Positions 1 through 11,354 of a stretch of 64,000 bases of DNA are shown here, piece by piece. Origin of the DNA: Lactuca virosa (Eukaryota > Streptophyta > Magnoliopsida > Asterales > Asteraceae); NCBI GenBank assembly GCA_928212115.1, contig CAKMRJ010004445.1, forward strand, positions 76,623,976 through 76,687,975, in the 5' to 3' direction. The position numbers and the translations under genes were made by a program. Every line of letters begins with the position of its first letter. Within the stretch, counting starts at the first letter, position 1. The notes under the pieces are model-generated. The model was not told the DNA's origin. It worked only from the letters and a program-made list of their open reading frames with translations, and did no database searches.

Positions 1-348
1 TACATTAATCAAGCCATTTTATCCACTGATCTGAAAACCATACTAGCATGCAATTCTAAAAGCTCATACAATCAGGCATATAAAGTCATCTCTCTTATCT
101 TAAAATCCTGAGCAGATCCTTAACCCTAATCTAGCATGCAATTCTCATAATCATATCATATATCATAACAAACATGTATTGGTATTCTGGGAACCACTTA
201 CTTGAGCTCGACCGATTGCACGCATCACACCCTTTTTTGTATTAGAAAGCCATTTTCTTTAAAAACAATTCTTTTTGAAAAAACTTTTACCAAACCCCCA
301 GTTTGAGTTTAGACACACCCGAGAGTATGTCCGATTCCCTCAAACCAA
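1..348 (-). mobile_element. TE1 internal region, 5' untranslated part
   Basis: This is the first part of the internal region of a minus-strand LTR retrotransposon, directly downstream (in its own sense) of the primer-binding site at 349-361. No coding frame is visible before the window edge. The gag-pol genes, if present, lie outside the window. The assignment rests only on its position next to the PBS and LTR. Confidence 0.7.
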
Positions 349-361
349 GGCTCTGATACCA
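349..361 (-). promoter_or_regulatory. TE1 primer-binding site
   Basis: The minus strand reads TGGTATCAGAGCC, the usual plant primer-binding site matching the 3' end of initiator methionine tRNA. It starts three bases after the end of the LTR at 365. It fixes the minus orientation of TE1 and identifies the adjoining LTR as its 5' LTR. Confidence 0.9.
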
Positions 362-364
362 ACT

Positions 365-2687
365 TGTAACATCCCAAAATATGAAGGTAAAATTTTCATT
401 TTTAAATCGACCAAAACACCCATTTATCATTTACCAAACACGTAAAAGTAATTTATAACAAAAACAGTTATCATAGTACAATCCTAAAATCACACCATTA
501 CGGAAAAGCAAGGGTGTATGAGTTGCGATCAAGCCAGGCCCTTCCCCTTCGAACCAGAAGTACTTGAAACCATAAACAACAACTGTAGGCACAAAGCTTA
601 GTAGTTCCCCAAACATACCATATTCATAACACACATACTGCCAAGCATATTTGGGTGCCTGTCCTACCCCTTCGGTCTATATGAACCGAATATTGCCGAG
701 CATATCTGGGTGCTCGATCTACCCCTTCGGTCTATTTCAAACGAATATTGCCGAGCATATCTGGGTGCTCGACCTACCCCTTCGGTCTATTTTAACCGGA
801 TACCGAGTCTATTCACCCCTACCACTACCACATAATATCATAACAATTAACAACAGAAACATCAACAATTACTGGCATACCAGACAATTATCACGAAGAC
901 AATCATCTTACTATAAACATCAATTAGTGGGCCGACATTGGTGCCTTCGACCCACGGATGCAGTGAAGATAACTCACCTTGAGAGCTGAACTCACGAATA
1001 AATCTCTGACTGCTGATCCGATAGAATCCCCGCTCTAACAAACAAATAACACCCAATTAACAATTAGGTTCCAAACCAAATCCAATAATCCACATATATG
1101 GGGTGAAAAGACCATTTTACCCCTCACTTAGTTTGGTCCAAGACTAAGGTCCAAACTCCCAATCATAAAGACCCACAAACCAATAACCACCCAAAGCCCA
1201 TTTATGGCCCAATTTTCCAAATTGGGCCCAAACTCTTACATGGACCTTACCCTAAAGCCCATTAACTTTACCCCAATCCAAACACTTGTTTAGAGATGAC
1301 CCAACAATGCCCCAAGCAACCAAGCCCAAAAGATAGCCCAAACCCAAAATGACACCACAAGGCCCAATAAGGCCCAAATATCCAAATTGGGCTCATATCC
1401 ATCAGGGACCTATCCCGAGAAGGACCAATATCCAAAAAGGCACGAATTAATGAATGGTTAACCCTATTCAACTCCTGGTCAATGGTCAAATTTCTAAAAG
1501 GTCAACAACTCAAGAGGACTCAACCTGGCCAAGTACGCCCCACATACTCAGCTAGTATGCCCAACGTACACCCTTTGGGGTGAATACGCGTAGCATACCA
1601 GATGGGTACGCCCTGTGTACTCCTCTGAACCCCAACCACTCTAAGAAACACTTAATCACTTAAGCCCTTGCTCCAAACTCTCAGATCTGATTCCCATAGA
1701 TGACTTATCACGTAAAGTTGGCAGCTTTACTTACATACATGGCTTAATGGGACTCTAGAGCTCAAAAGAGCTTAATGAAAGGTCTTAACACATGCATGAG
1801 TCCAAATAAACCATAAAGATCACATTTTTATGCCTTTGGGACACTTAAAACGTCCAGATCCACAAGATCAAACCTCTAAAACAACCTTAGCTCACAAGGA
1901 CCACCAAAAGAGGCTAAAATGACCATAAACAACCCTAAGAGAATATTTATGAAATGAGTAGACAAGATCAAAGCTTTTTACCTTCAATGGATTACAAAAA
2001 CTGAGAAAATTATGGATCTACAAACTCATTTCCAGGTGATGACTCTTCAACAAACTCCAAACCCTTCAAGGTGCACCAAAATACTCCAAGATTCTTCACG
2101 ATAGCTTAAAAACTCCAAGATAAAGGATAAAGGTCGACTATTAAGGTTTAGGGGGGATTAGAGGCTGATAAAAGGCAAGGCTCATGAAGGAAATGAGGTT
2201 TAAATAGGATCAAGGGCCAAAAATTAGGGTTTTATGGCTGATGGGAGTACGCCCCGCATAACCCTTAATACGCCTAGCTTACTCAAAAGCCACCCGCGGC
2301 CAATTAAACCATTATGTCCCGCATACTTGGTGAGTACGCCCCGCGTACTCGACCTAGCTCCATAATGCTAAAACTTCATTTGACCATAAGTCCGTTTCTG
2401 AAAAACTTTATATCCACGGAAAGGTGACGAGGAGCCCTACACTTCTATCAACTTACCTTCGCCAAAGAGCTTCCCGAACGAAACCCAAAATTCATAAAAG
2501 ACCGAGTTGCCAAATTACGATTATACCTTGGGCTCCGAAACACATACGAAGACTCGGATTACTTATTCTATAGCACCCTCATCCAAAAAGAGCCAATTTC
2601 CTTCTTTCCTGAGGCCCTAAGCCTTATGATAACCAACAATTGGACCACATCCTCGAATAATGAATCGATTCAAAACCGAGTGTTACA
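365..2687 (-). repeat. TE1 5' LTR (gypsy-type, about 2.3 kb)
   Basis: The LTR is bounded by TGTAACA and TGTTACA, an inverted terminal repeat of the TG...CA type. Read on the minus strand it has repeated GTAC-containing near-palindromes (about 2220-2345, and again about 1540-1620), a TATA box (TATTTAAA at 2199-2206), a strong splice-donor-like AAG/GTGAGTT at about 980-971 and a three-unit minisatellite of about 60 bp at 640-800. Several short ORFs inside it have no domain sense and were ignored. The size and plan match TE13 at 42783-45046. The element appears to have inserted into TE2, but the left target-site copy is outside the window. Confidence 0.85.
2199..2206 (-). promoter_or_regulatory. 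TE1 LTR TATA box
   Basis: TATTTAAA on the minus strand lies just downstream of the GTAC palindromes. Its setting is the same as in TE7, TE11 and TE13, so it is the likely core promoter of TE1. Confidence 0.5.
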
Positions 2688-2728
2688 GTATGAAGAATAT
2701 TATTTAAGGAAAAAGTTTTGGTATGAGA

Positions 2729-3957
2729 TTACAGTTTAGTTGAGCCAATATGTAAGATGGGTAACCCTTTACCATTTCTAATGTGAAGAGAATCATCATC
2801 ATAATAAGGTTTAGCAGTATCAATGTTAGAGAGATTTGGAGCTACATGGATGTTAGTGCCAGTGTTGAGTAACCATGATGGTGTTTGAGAATGATAATCA
2901 ACATTGATTAATAGAGGGTTGTTTCCTGGTTCGCATGGTAGCATGATCCCCGATTAGGGCAATCAGATGGTATGTGACCAATCCCACAACGATTGCATGT
3001 CCTATACACCATATTCTGATTTGATACCCAATTAAATTGTTCGGGGTTAGCTCCATTACCCGTATAAACGACCACGTCTACGACCACAGTTGTTGGTGGT
3101 GCGACCTCGACTTTGATTATTTTGATGGTGAGAGGTAAATAAAGCTTGATATTGTTGAGCTGTTGGTTGAAGACTGAAACCAAGTTGAGATGCAAGCTGA
3201 GTAAGAGCATGTACTAGATCTTGAGATAAAGACCCAGTTGAGTTAGACATTCTAGTAGTAGCCGTGGTGAAGGCTTGTGGTGATGGAGCAACATGAAGAG
3301 ATTGTTTCAACATGTAATCATGGTCTGAAAGAAGACCATGTAACTCCGTGAAGTCAGTTTGCCTCTGTCGAACAAGAAGGGTTCATTTCAACCCATTGTA
3401 ATCATCCTGAAGGCCAACAATCACCTACATCACAAGATCCTTTTCTTTGACAGATTCACGAATATTAGCAAAAGCACCAACGTATTCATTTGCACGATTG
3501 AGATAGGATGAGGGTGTTTCAACTCCATTCATATGAATTTTTAGTAATTAAGTCTTGAGGGTGAATTCTCTAGAAGCTGTGTGTGGAGCATAAGCGTGTT
3601 CAAGAGAGACCCAGACAGCGCGAGAAGTGGTAGTGCCTTGAACATGAGGAAAATAGCTTCTGATGTTGTAGAGAGGAGTAACATTCTAACATGGGAATCA
3701 TTAGCAACCCATGTTGCATAGTTGGGGTTTGGTTGAGGTGGCCTGGGAGGGTCTTTGTCAAATGAAACTGCTTGTTCAATAGTCTGTGTTGGACAGGGGA
3801 TGGTACCATCAACATAGTCGATCAAATTGTTTGTAAGAAGAAAGGGGTAGATCATTGTTTTCCAGAATCCATAGTTTTTTGGAGATAGGGTAAAACCAAA
3901 CTTGTGTGAGTTATGAGAGGTCTTCTCGACTGTTGTGAAGGCATCAATGAGGGTCAT
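2729..3957 (-). pseudogene. gag-pro: Copia gag with zinc knuckle and protease start, disrupted (TE2)
   Basis: The gag would form the particle shell and bind element RNA. The chosen start is the ATG at 3957-3955, the first useful one after the primer-binding site. The N-terminal part carries a block ending in YVDGTIPCP, typical of Copia gag of the UBN2 type. A CCHC zinc knuckle (CNRCGIGHIPSDC) follows at about 2945-2990. The frame is broken several times between 3541 and 2944. At 2858-2866 the protease active-site triplet reads NTG, where an aspartate (DTG) is expected, so the protease would be inactive. The gene is cut off by TE1. Confidence 0.75.
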
Positions 3958-4069
3958 TGTATAGCCAGACGAGGAAAAAGAAGAAAGAAGAAAAGATTTA
4001 CCGGGAACAATTTGGTGCTGTTGCAAATTAGGGTTGATGTACCTAGGGTTGTCGATGATCAGAGAAGTC

Positions 4070-4082
4070 GGCTCTGATACCA
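4070..4082 (-). promoter_or_regulatory. TE2 primer-binding site
   Basis: The minus strand reads TGGTATCAGAGCC, matching initiator methionine tRNA. It lies between the gag and the putative short LTR and fixes the orientation of TE2. Confidence 0.85.
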
Positions 4083-4091
4083 AGTTAAACT

Positions 4092-4211
4092 TGGTAATGA
4101 TTGTATTATTGTATATTCATAATATTGATTACATCATATGTATATATAAGATACAAAATTACACTTTGTATCATTCTATTATTATATTATATATTATCTA
4201 ATAGTAAGACA
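4092..4211 (-). repeat. TE2 5' LTR, about 120 bp
   Basis: On the minus strand this segment runs from TGTCTTAC to CATTACCA and contains a TATA-like TCTTATATATAC about midway. Such a short LTR is compatible with Ale-type Copia elements. The outer boundary at 4211 is inferred from the TG start only. The partner LTR is not in the window, so it cannot be confirmed here. Confidence 0.5.
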
Positions 4212-5384
4212 TGTGGAATATGGTGGATAACCTACTGACTCATGTTTAAATCTTGGCACTATTCAGCCCATGTGACCATGTAGGTTCGTCTGCAGTGACT
4301 CCAGGGCATGATGCATAGCCTCATGTTTGCAGTGGTTGATTAGTCGGTGTGCGAAAGCTGGCCTGAAACCCTGGTTAGGGAAGTTCCCTTTAAAAAAATG
4401 TTTTGTATAATTGTAAGGCTTGCTTGTACTTCAACCTTGGAATACACTAGCCTCAATTCATTTTTTTGATAAGATTTCTTATAATGATAATTTTAGTTTA
4501 TAATATATTAAAAAATTTGAAATAATTTGTTAACAATTTATGCAACGTGATCAAATATAATAAAATACTAGATTGTCAATTCAATTAAAAAAGAAATAAA
4601 TTAATGAATTAATTTAGTTTTGCTCTTTTTCAAGTAGGGTAAGGTCATATGATACCTTCCGCCATTTTTGTCCGTGATTAATGGAAAGATATAAGTAGAC
4701 TTCCGTGAGCTTGATAGTCTGAACAATAAATTAGAACAAAGAAGACTCAAGAGATAATATATTTAATTAAGGAAAGTGACTTCTAACAAGAAACATTCAT
4801 AATGATTATTTACATATGAACTACTCCATAGCTTTATTCGAATTTCAACGAAGAGATCTACGAATTTCTATGATGAAGAAGATATTATTTTTGTTGAAAA
4901 TAATGATGTGGCAAAATATGGAATAAAATGGCGGTTCCAAGAAAGGAAAGAACGTATTGAAGAACAATTACTATTTACTACTTTTCAAGAATTTACTTAA
5001 TTTTTATAAGTTTTAATAATCAACTAAAAAGATAATAAGTTAAAAGATTATAATAAGTTATAAGTTTAACAATCATATTTATAATAGTCTTAACACTATT
5101 AAAACTTCAAATAGAAAATAAATAGAAAAAAAAAGACAAAAACATTATATGGTAATTAAAACCCTAAAAACATAAAAGATCCAGCTTCAACTTTAGCCCA
5201 AAACTTGTAAATACTGTATCCCAAATAAACCCAAAATGACCCAAGGTAAAAGGATTAGATAGACCAACTGTTGGAGCCTCTATATTGGAAACGTGACATG
5301 ATTTGATTCGGTACAGTTTTTTATTAAAATCGAAACCAAACGCGTAGTTTTGCTATTTTTTTTATAAAAGCTGGATCAAGCAAA

Positions 5385-5642
5385 ATGGCAAAACATGAGA
5401 AAGCGTGCATGGAAAATCAATATATGTTTATACCCTTTACATTTAATACTTTCGGTTTCCTTGCGCTAGAAGCTATGGAGCTACTCAATAGAGTCCAACG
5501 GGTCATGCATAGTAATGTTATAGCTTCAATATCTGTAGATGTTGTTTTTAAAAAAATTAGTTTTGTCATCCAAAAAGGGGTTGCGACACAGCTTGTTGCT
5601 CGTTACCCGCAACGTCTATGTAAAACTTTTTTCATTATTTAA
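5385..5642 (+). pseudogene. 85-residue frame, possible relic of a TE-associated protein
   Basis: The frame starts MAKHEKACMENQ and contains LNRVQRVMHSNVI and IQKGVATQLVARYP. It resembles, from memory only, C-terminal segments of repetitive plant proteins annotated near non-LTR reverse transcriptases. No catalytic motif is visible and no neighbouring exon was found. It is likely a fragment. It could also be a chance ORF, although its composition is less biased than the surrounding shadow frames. Confidence 0.3.
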
Positions 5643-5657
5643 TATAAAATTTTAAAG

Positions 5658-5660
<3 letters not shown>

Positions 5661-5711
<51 letters not shown>

Positions 5712-5725
5712 AATATATATATTTG
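5661..5725. repeat. TA microsatellite
   Basis: An imperfect run of alternating T and A, with a short interruption near the middle. Confidence 0.9.
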
Positions 5726-5900
5726 ACTTACTGTTTCAACTCTTTGATCATTCGCAAATTAACTTACTGGAATTTACATATGAATCGAAATATATTTCAT
5801 ATAGTTTTATAACATTTTAACGTTTTCATTACTCATAAATTAGTTTTGTAAAATCAACAAATTGATTTATTCATATTGTAAATCTGACTTACTATTATTC

Positions 5901-5985
5901 ACACTGTGAATCTGAGCAGGTTCACAATGTGAATCTGAGCAGGTTCACAATGTGAATCTGAACAGGTTCACAATGTGAATTTGAA
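5901..5985. repeat. 23-bp tandem repeat, about four copies
   Basis: The unit is a GAATCTGAGCAGG half followed by TTCACAATGT. The junction TTCACA...TGTGAA makes each unit partly palindromic. Copies differ by one or two bases. Confidence 0.8.
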
Positions 5986-6414
5986 CTGAAATTTCGATTT
6001 TTTTTAACATCAATATGAATCTATGTTTAAAGAGTACCAAAAAATATGAATTTTGATATATTTATTAATTTTTTTTCTATAAAAAAATATACCTTAACTT
6101 TTCAACAAACAAAGAAAATGAAGTGAGTTTTTTGAAAAAAAAAGTTCATTTTTTATATATCAATATAGATCTTTATGGAAAGAAGACAAAAAATCACGAA
6201 CAATTGTATATTCGGTTTTTTTTTTCGATAAAAAACATGGCCTAAAAAAGTAAACAAAAAAAAAGGAAGTGAGTTTTGTTATAATCCGGTGCATGTGTTT
6301 CCATAATAAAAGTCTACAACCCTTCATTTTATCGTTGATCGCTTTAAATTTCAACGCTTTACAATGGTTCATTGGTTTCTTGATTAATAATGATTATCTT
6401 TTGAACTTCCATAT

Positions 6415-6417
6415 ATT

Positions 6418-6472
<55 letters not shown>

Positions 6473-6523
6473 TATATACAGAGAGAGAGCGAGAGAGAGG
6501 AGAGAGAGAGAGAGAGAGAGAGA
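6415..6523. repeat. TA then GA microsatellites
   Basis: A TA run (about 6415-6478) passes into a GA run (about 6480-6523), immediately outside the left arm of TE3. The ORF spanning it is low-complexity and not real. Confidence 0.9.
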
Positions 6524-6768
6524 CTAAATTGCATAAATGGTCCCTGTGGTTTACTCAAAATTTCCACTTTGGTCCAAAACGGTTTGGACTACCACCATAA
6601 GTCCAAAGTTTTCATTTTGTTGCGATTTTAGTCCAATTTATTTTAAAAATATTTAAAATGACGGATTTACCCTTGATATTTTCTTTTTCTATTTTTTTAT
6701 TTATTTAAATGTTTTTTTGATTAAAAGAAAAATAAAAAAGAAATTCTCTCTCTCTCTCTCTCTCAACG

Positions 6769-7769
6769 ATCTCTCTCTCTCTCTCAACGATTTTATGTGT
6801 GTTCTTCAACCAAATAATCAAAGATATGAAAATAGAAATATATGTTCATGTCTGAGTTTATGTTATTGATTTTTAGGAAACCCACCATTCCAAAAACCAG
6901 AAATCGAAACCCAATTTCAAAAGGATATACATTTCCAGAAATCATAACAAAAAAAAACAGAAATCAAATGTGTGTGTTCTTTAGGAAATGGTTTTCCTGT
7001 TTAATCTTCAACCCCATAATAGAATCGAATATCCATGGAGATTTTTGCAGAAATATGTGTTCATATTTGAGTTCATGTTCTTGATTTTTAAGAAATCCAC
7101 CATTACAAAAATAAAAAAAAAACCCAAATTCAAAAACCCTACCATCGAACAATCCATGATTTCAAGAACCCAAACATATGTATGCTTCTCGTTATAGATC
7201 ATGCTCAAGAAATCTTGATGAAGATAAACAAACATGAACAATCAGGTGAAGATGAACACACATGTATCTTCGAATCTGGAAACCATTAAAAACGCCGATC
7301 TAGGGGTCTGTGTTTTTTTAGAACTTCGGTTCTTGAGTTTCAACGTTTTTTCCGACTCTAATCTGCTACACCACCATCCAATGACTAATCGGTCGTCGAG
7401 AAGTGCATATTCCGAGCCGATTAACTAGCATAAGCTCTGAACGCAAATTATAGGATTGGAGACTCAACTGGAACAAGCTCAAGGTGAGCTCAAGATTCAT
7501 AAAGGTGAGTTGGAAATTGAAAACTCAGTAACAGCTATTTGAAGGCCATCAAACGGATTTTTTCAGAAATCTTCCCTTTCTTCTCCCACCATTACATTAT
7601 TTAATAATCCACGTCTTGATCAAGATTCGCATGTACGATTTTTAGGTCGGTTTTTGAATCTGCACCAAGAACGCTTTCCTGGGTTTTTTCATATTGCTTT
7701 ATGGTTTTATGAGAGGATATGATGGAATCATGGAGATTAGATCCACGAACACCGAAATATGGTGTGTAA
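6769..7769. other. TE3 interior with an internal duplication
   Basis: There is no convincing gene. A segment of roughly 90 bp containing TTGATTTTTAGGAAA is present twice in direct orientation (about 6840-6930 and 7055-7140), which explains the similar short ORFs there. CT microsatellites lie at about 6745-6785. Confidence 0.6.
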
Positions 7770-9223
7770 TGTGACAACCCAAAATCTTTATTTGTAATTC
7801 AAACTCAATCAATGAAAGTCAGAATTATTTCTGTTATCACTTTATTGTGTTCAGGGTCAGTTTGAGAGTCTTTAAGGCTAATACACTTAAGGGTCAGCCA
7901 TCGAGAAGTGTTAGCTAGGGATTAGAGGAATGAAATCGAACCAGAAAACCCTTCAAAAGGTGTTTAAGGCCCCAAACAGGGTTCACGGCCGTGAACCCAT
8001 GTTGGGCCGTAAACCCCTCCCATATATATGTTTTCCTTCATTTTTCCTCATTTTCTTCCCTCCTTGGCCGAAAACTCTCTCAAGACTCTTCCAACAAAAG
8101 CTCATTTCACCTCTCAAACGTAAGTGATCCATCCATTTTCACTTATTATTCATCTTCTCCATGAAGAATGCTTCATATTCATCCATTTGGTTCATCACTT
8201 TCAACACCATCTTCATGATCTTCAAGTGTTTACGGTCGTAAACCCTTCATAGGGCCGTAAACCCTTCATAGATGGGCCGTAAACCCTTCAAATGTTCATG
8301 AGTGGGCCGTAAACCCTTCATGTGTTCATGGGTCGTAAACACATCATGGGCCGTAAACCCTTCATGTGTTCATGGGCCGTGAACACATCATGGGCCGTAA
8401 ACCCATGGTGGTTGGCTGTAAACTCCTTTTTGTCCCTCATTCTTGATTCACTTCATTGTAAGTGTTTCCTACATCCTAAGGGTGTTTCCTTTGCTCATTA
8501 GTGGTTTTAGACACTATTTGTAGGCCCGTACATGTTAATCAGTGCTTAATAGGACCGTACTGTACTCGTGACTTCACTTAGCATACCAAGCATCATATCG
8601 TTGTCATCCATCCAAATCACTCACAATCAGGTGAGTTCATACCCCTATTTCTTTACTGTTTTAACGTTTTCAGGGGGAATACAAGCCAAACATCATTGAT
8701 CTTGTGAAATTATACAAAAGGATTCTAATACACTTAGAACTGATGCAATTGACACAACCACATAGTTTTCATACTTTTATCAAATATTTAGATATTTCAT
8801 CCCTTTTGTATATTGCTGAGCATAAGGGAGGTCTTCAACATAATCATAGAGTTTTTCAGTGTTTAACATGAATACATTAACGAACATATAAACTATAATA
8901 GGTATAGTTTATGGAATAGTTATCTTATCAATGTACAAACATAGATTCAATGTGATGAAACATATAAGCTATATGGAGTATAGTTTATGAGACATATATT
9001 CAGCTAGATAAATTCAAGGATTCATTTTATTCTACACTTAATCGTTAGTATAGCATTTTATGAGTGAGCATTCTTCGCGTACTTACTTAAGTACTAACAA
9101 AAGTCCTGAGATTATAACCAGAGTCTCCTTGCGGGAGAACGTGAGTTTGTGTATAGATCTATACGGGATTGACAATCCTGCACCATAACTGTTAGCTACA
9201 GTTAGGCCAGCAGGCCTGGGTGA
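7770..9223 (+). repeat. TE4 5' LTR, 3' end deleted
   Basis: The sequence matches the 3' LTR from 17208 as far as about 9223, where the two part. Roughly 700 bp of LTR tail and the primer-binding site are missing. It contains one copy of the segment that is tripled in the 3' LTR, reiterated GGGCCGTAAACCCTTCA units (8230-8430), the perfect 16-bp palindrome GTTCACGGCCGTGAAC at about 7980-7995, a TATA-like stretch at 8021-8029, and CAG/GTGAGTTCAT at 8628-8640. Confidence 0.85.
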
Positions 9224-9526
9224 CCAACATGTGTTTGGGAGTGACTGTAGTGTTGCAACAAGTCTAAAACTCACCAAATCATATACTAATGAAAACACAT
9301 AGTTAAAATACTATAGGAGTATTTTATGATTCTATAACACTGCATAAGCAGTACTAACCCTCGCAAATGAAAGACCTTTAATTCCTTGTTTATGATAATA
9401 AACCTTATTGTAGATCTCTGTTATCTCAGTAGAGTTTAGATATATCTTGCTCGAAAATATCCAATTCATGATCAACATAGGAGTCTTATCGTCATTCTTT
9501 TTCCCTTGTATATCTTTTAGGGAAAG
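9224..9526 (+). other. TE4 leader between truncated LTR and gag
   Basis: This non-coding sequence lacks any TGGTATCAGAGC-like primer-binding site. It ends with a pyrimidine-rich stretch and TTTTAG at 9511-9520, a good splice-acceptor match placed six bases before the former gag start codon. Confidence 0.6.
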
Positions 9527-10747
9527 TTGCCTCCCAGGAAGAGACCCAACAAACAAAACAACAATCCTCCGCCGCCGCCACCTCCTCAGTTCGATCCCGT
9601 CATGTTCCAGGCAGCGGTTACAGCCGTTGTGGCTACTGCAATGTCTCAAATGAATTCGGGCAGCGTTGGCGGATCAGGAGGTGGACCCGATCCCCGTAAC
9701 CTTGACGGCGGCCAGGGACACCAAAAGGAGTGTTCCTACAAAGATTTTATGAATGCAAAGCCAAAATATTTCGACGGCAATGGAGGAGTCATTGCCCTAA
9801 CCCGGTGGTTCAAGAAGATCGAATCAATTTTCGAAATTTGTGCTTGTTCTGAGGCCAACAAAGTGAAGTTTGCCGCCTGCACCTTCACGGATAGGGCATT
9901 AACTTGGTGGAATAGCCGGGTCAAATCCCTAACTCTGCCAGTAGCAAATGCAATGGGTTGGGACAGTTTAAAGGAACTCATGCTTGCTGAGTACTGCCCG
10001 AGGGGCGAGATGCAGAAGTTGGAACACGAGCTTTGGAACCTGAAGATGAAAGGTTCTGACATTGCCACCTATACAGCTAGATTCTGCGATCTGGCTCTTC
10101 TCTGTCTGAGAATGGTTACCCCGGAAAACAATAAAATAGAGAGGTACATTTGGGGATTGACACCCCCAACTCAAGGAAATGTCTTGGCTGCTAAACCATC
10201 CACTTTCGACAGCGCCAAGTGTTTAGCACAAACTCTTATAGATCACGGGGTTGATCTTGATGCAGTAACAGCTGTTCCCGAACCATCAAAGGTTAGCGGT
10301 GGGAAGAAGAAATTCTGGAACAAGCGTAAGGGCCAGTCTTCGCAGGAGCCCTCCAAGAAACAACAGGTAGTGGCAGTTCATGCCGCTACCACTCCTGTTG
10401 CTGTTCCCACTACTCGAAGAACTCCCAACCGTTATGCTGGAAATCTGCCTTTGTGCAACAAAGGCAACTTCCATCATCTGGGAGTTTGTAGGGAGATGTA
10501 ATGTAACAAGTGTGGCAGAAAGGGGCACACATCGCGATTCTGCAAGACACCAGCTCAACCGACCAATCAGGCTACTGAAGCGGGCATTAGCCAAGCCTGC
10601 TATGGCTGTGGGGAGGTCGGACACTTCAAGAGAAATTGCCCCAAGGCAACAACAGGTGGTAACACAGGGAAGGTGCTAGCGATGGGCCAGGAGGAGGCAG
10701 TTGCTGATCCCACTGTTGCTGATCCCACTGTTCTTATGCATGCATTC
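9527..10747 (+). pseudogene. gag: Ty3/gypsy gag, nonsense-mutated (TE4)
   Basis: This would encode the capsid and nucleocapsid of a gypsy particle. The first codon is now TTG where ATG is expected, followed by a basic and proline-rich N terminus. The retrotransposon gag domain covers roughly residues 65-240, including TDRALTWWNSRV. A TAA at 10499-10501 interrupts the frame immediately before two intact CCHC zinc knuckles, at 10502-10543 (CNKCGRKGHTSRFC) and 10598-10639 (CYGCGEVGHFKRNC), which stay in the same frame. A 15-bp direct duplication (GTTGCTGATCCCACT) at about 10699-10728 precedes a frame change near 10745. The gene is not functional, but the domain order is clear. Confidence 0.9.
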
Positions 10748-10749
10748 TT

Positions 10750-11354
10750 TTCAATTCTGGTGCAGAGAGAAGTTTTGTTAGTCATGCATTTAAACATCTA
10801 CTCAAGTGTAAATCCCAACCTTTAACTGAAACATTCACCGTCGAAATGGCTAACGGAAAGAAAGAGAGTACTAACAACGTATTCATAGGCTGTACCCTTA
10901 CCTTAAACGATCATTCTTTTCCAATTGACTTTATGCTAGTTTCCATAAAAAGCTTCGATGTCATCATTGGCATGGATTGGTTGAGCCCCAATCGCGCTGA
11001 TATTCTTTGTTACGAAAAAGCCATACGACTCAATCTGCCATCCGGCGAAGCACTTATTATATATGGCGATAAACTCATCTTGAACCTTCGTATCATTTCA
11101 TGCATCAAAGCCCAGAAATATCTGCGAAAGGAGTGCCATGCATTCCTAGCCCATGTTTTTAATGAGAAACAGGAAGTTAAAGACCTCGAGAGCATCCCCG
11201 AAGTCTGCAACTTTCCTGACGTTTTCCCCAAAGATCTCCCCGGAATCCGTCCCGAGCGCCAAGTTGAGTTCCGCATTGACTTAATTCCCGGAGCTATTCT
11301 TGTAGCTAAATCCCCATACCGTCTAGCGCCGACAGAAATGCAAGAGTTATCCAG
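10750..11354 (+). pseudogene. pro: Ty3/gypsy protease and RT N-terminal linker (TE4)
   Basis: The frame runs open from 10750. The active-site motif at 10750-10761 reads FNSGA, where FDSGA is expected. The catalytic aspartate is therefore replaced by asparagine and cleavage of the polyprotein would fail. The downstream protease motif IIGMDWLS is preserved, followed by the linker ending YRLAPTEMQEL that leads into reverse transcriptase. The frame stops where TE5 was inserted, at TCCAG (11350-11354). Confidence 0.9.

Larger units (their letters stand above)
2688..4211 (-). mobile_element. TE2, truncated Ale/Retrofit-like Copia element
   Basis: Reading on the minus strand, this is a 5' LTR of about 120 bp (4092-4211), a primer-binding site (4070-4082), a gag and the start of a protease. 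The sequence is then cut by TE1 at 2687. The remaining pol and the other LTR must lie beyond the left window edge. A small LTR and this gag type are usual for the Ale/Retrofit lineage of Ty1/copia. The lineage call is inference from these features. Confidence 0.7.
4212..6414. other. AT-rich spacer without recognised gene
   Basis: This is AT-rich sequence with no recognised gene structure except the small frame at 5385-5642. A TA microsatellite occupies about 5661-5725 and a 23-bp tandem repeat lies at about 5901-5985. It is probably old, decayed repeat DNA. Confidence 0.6.

Noticed and set aside
6269..6631. 120-residue ORF crossing the left end of TE3
   Set aside because: Its core is TA and GA microsatellite translation.
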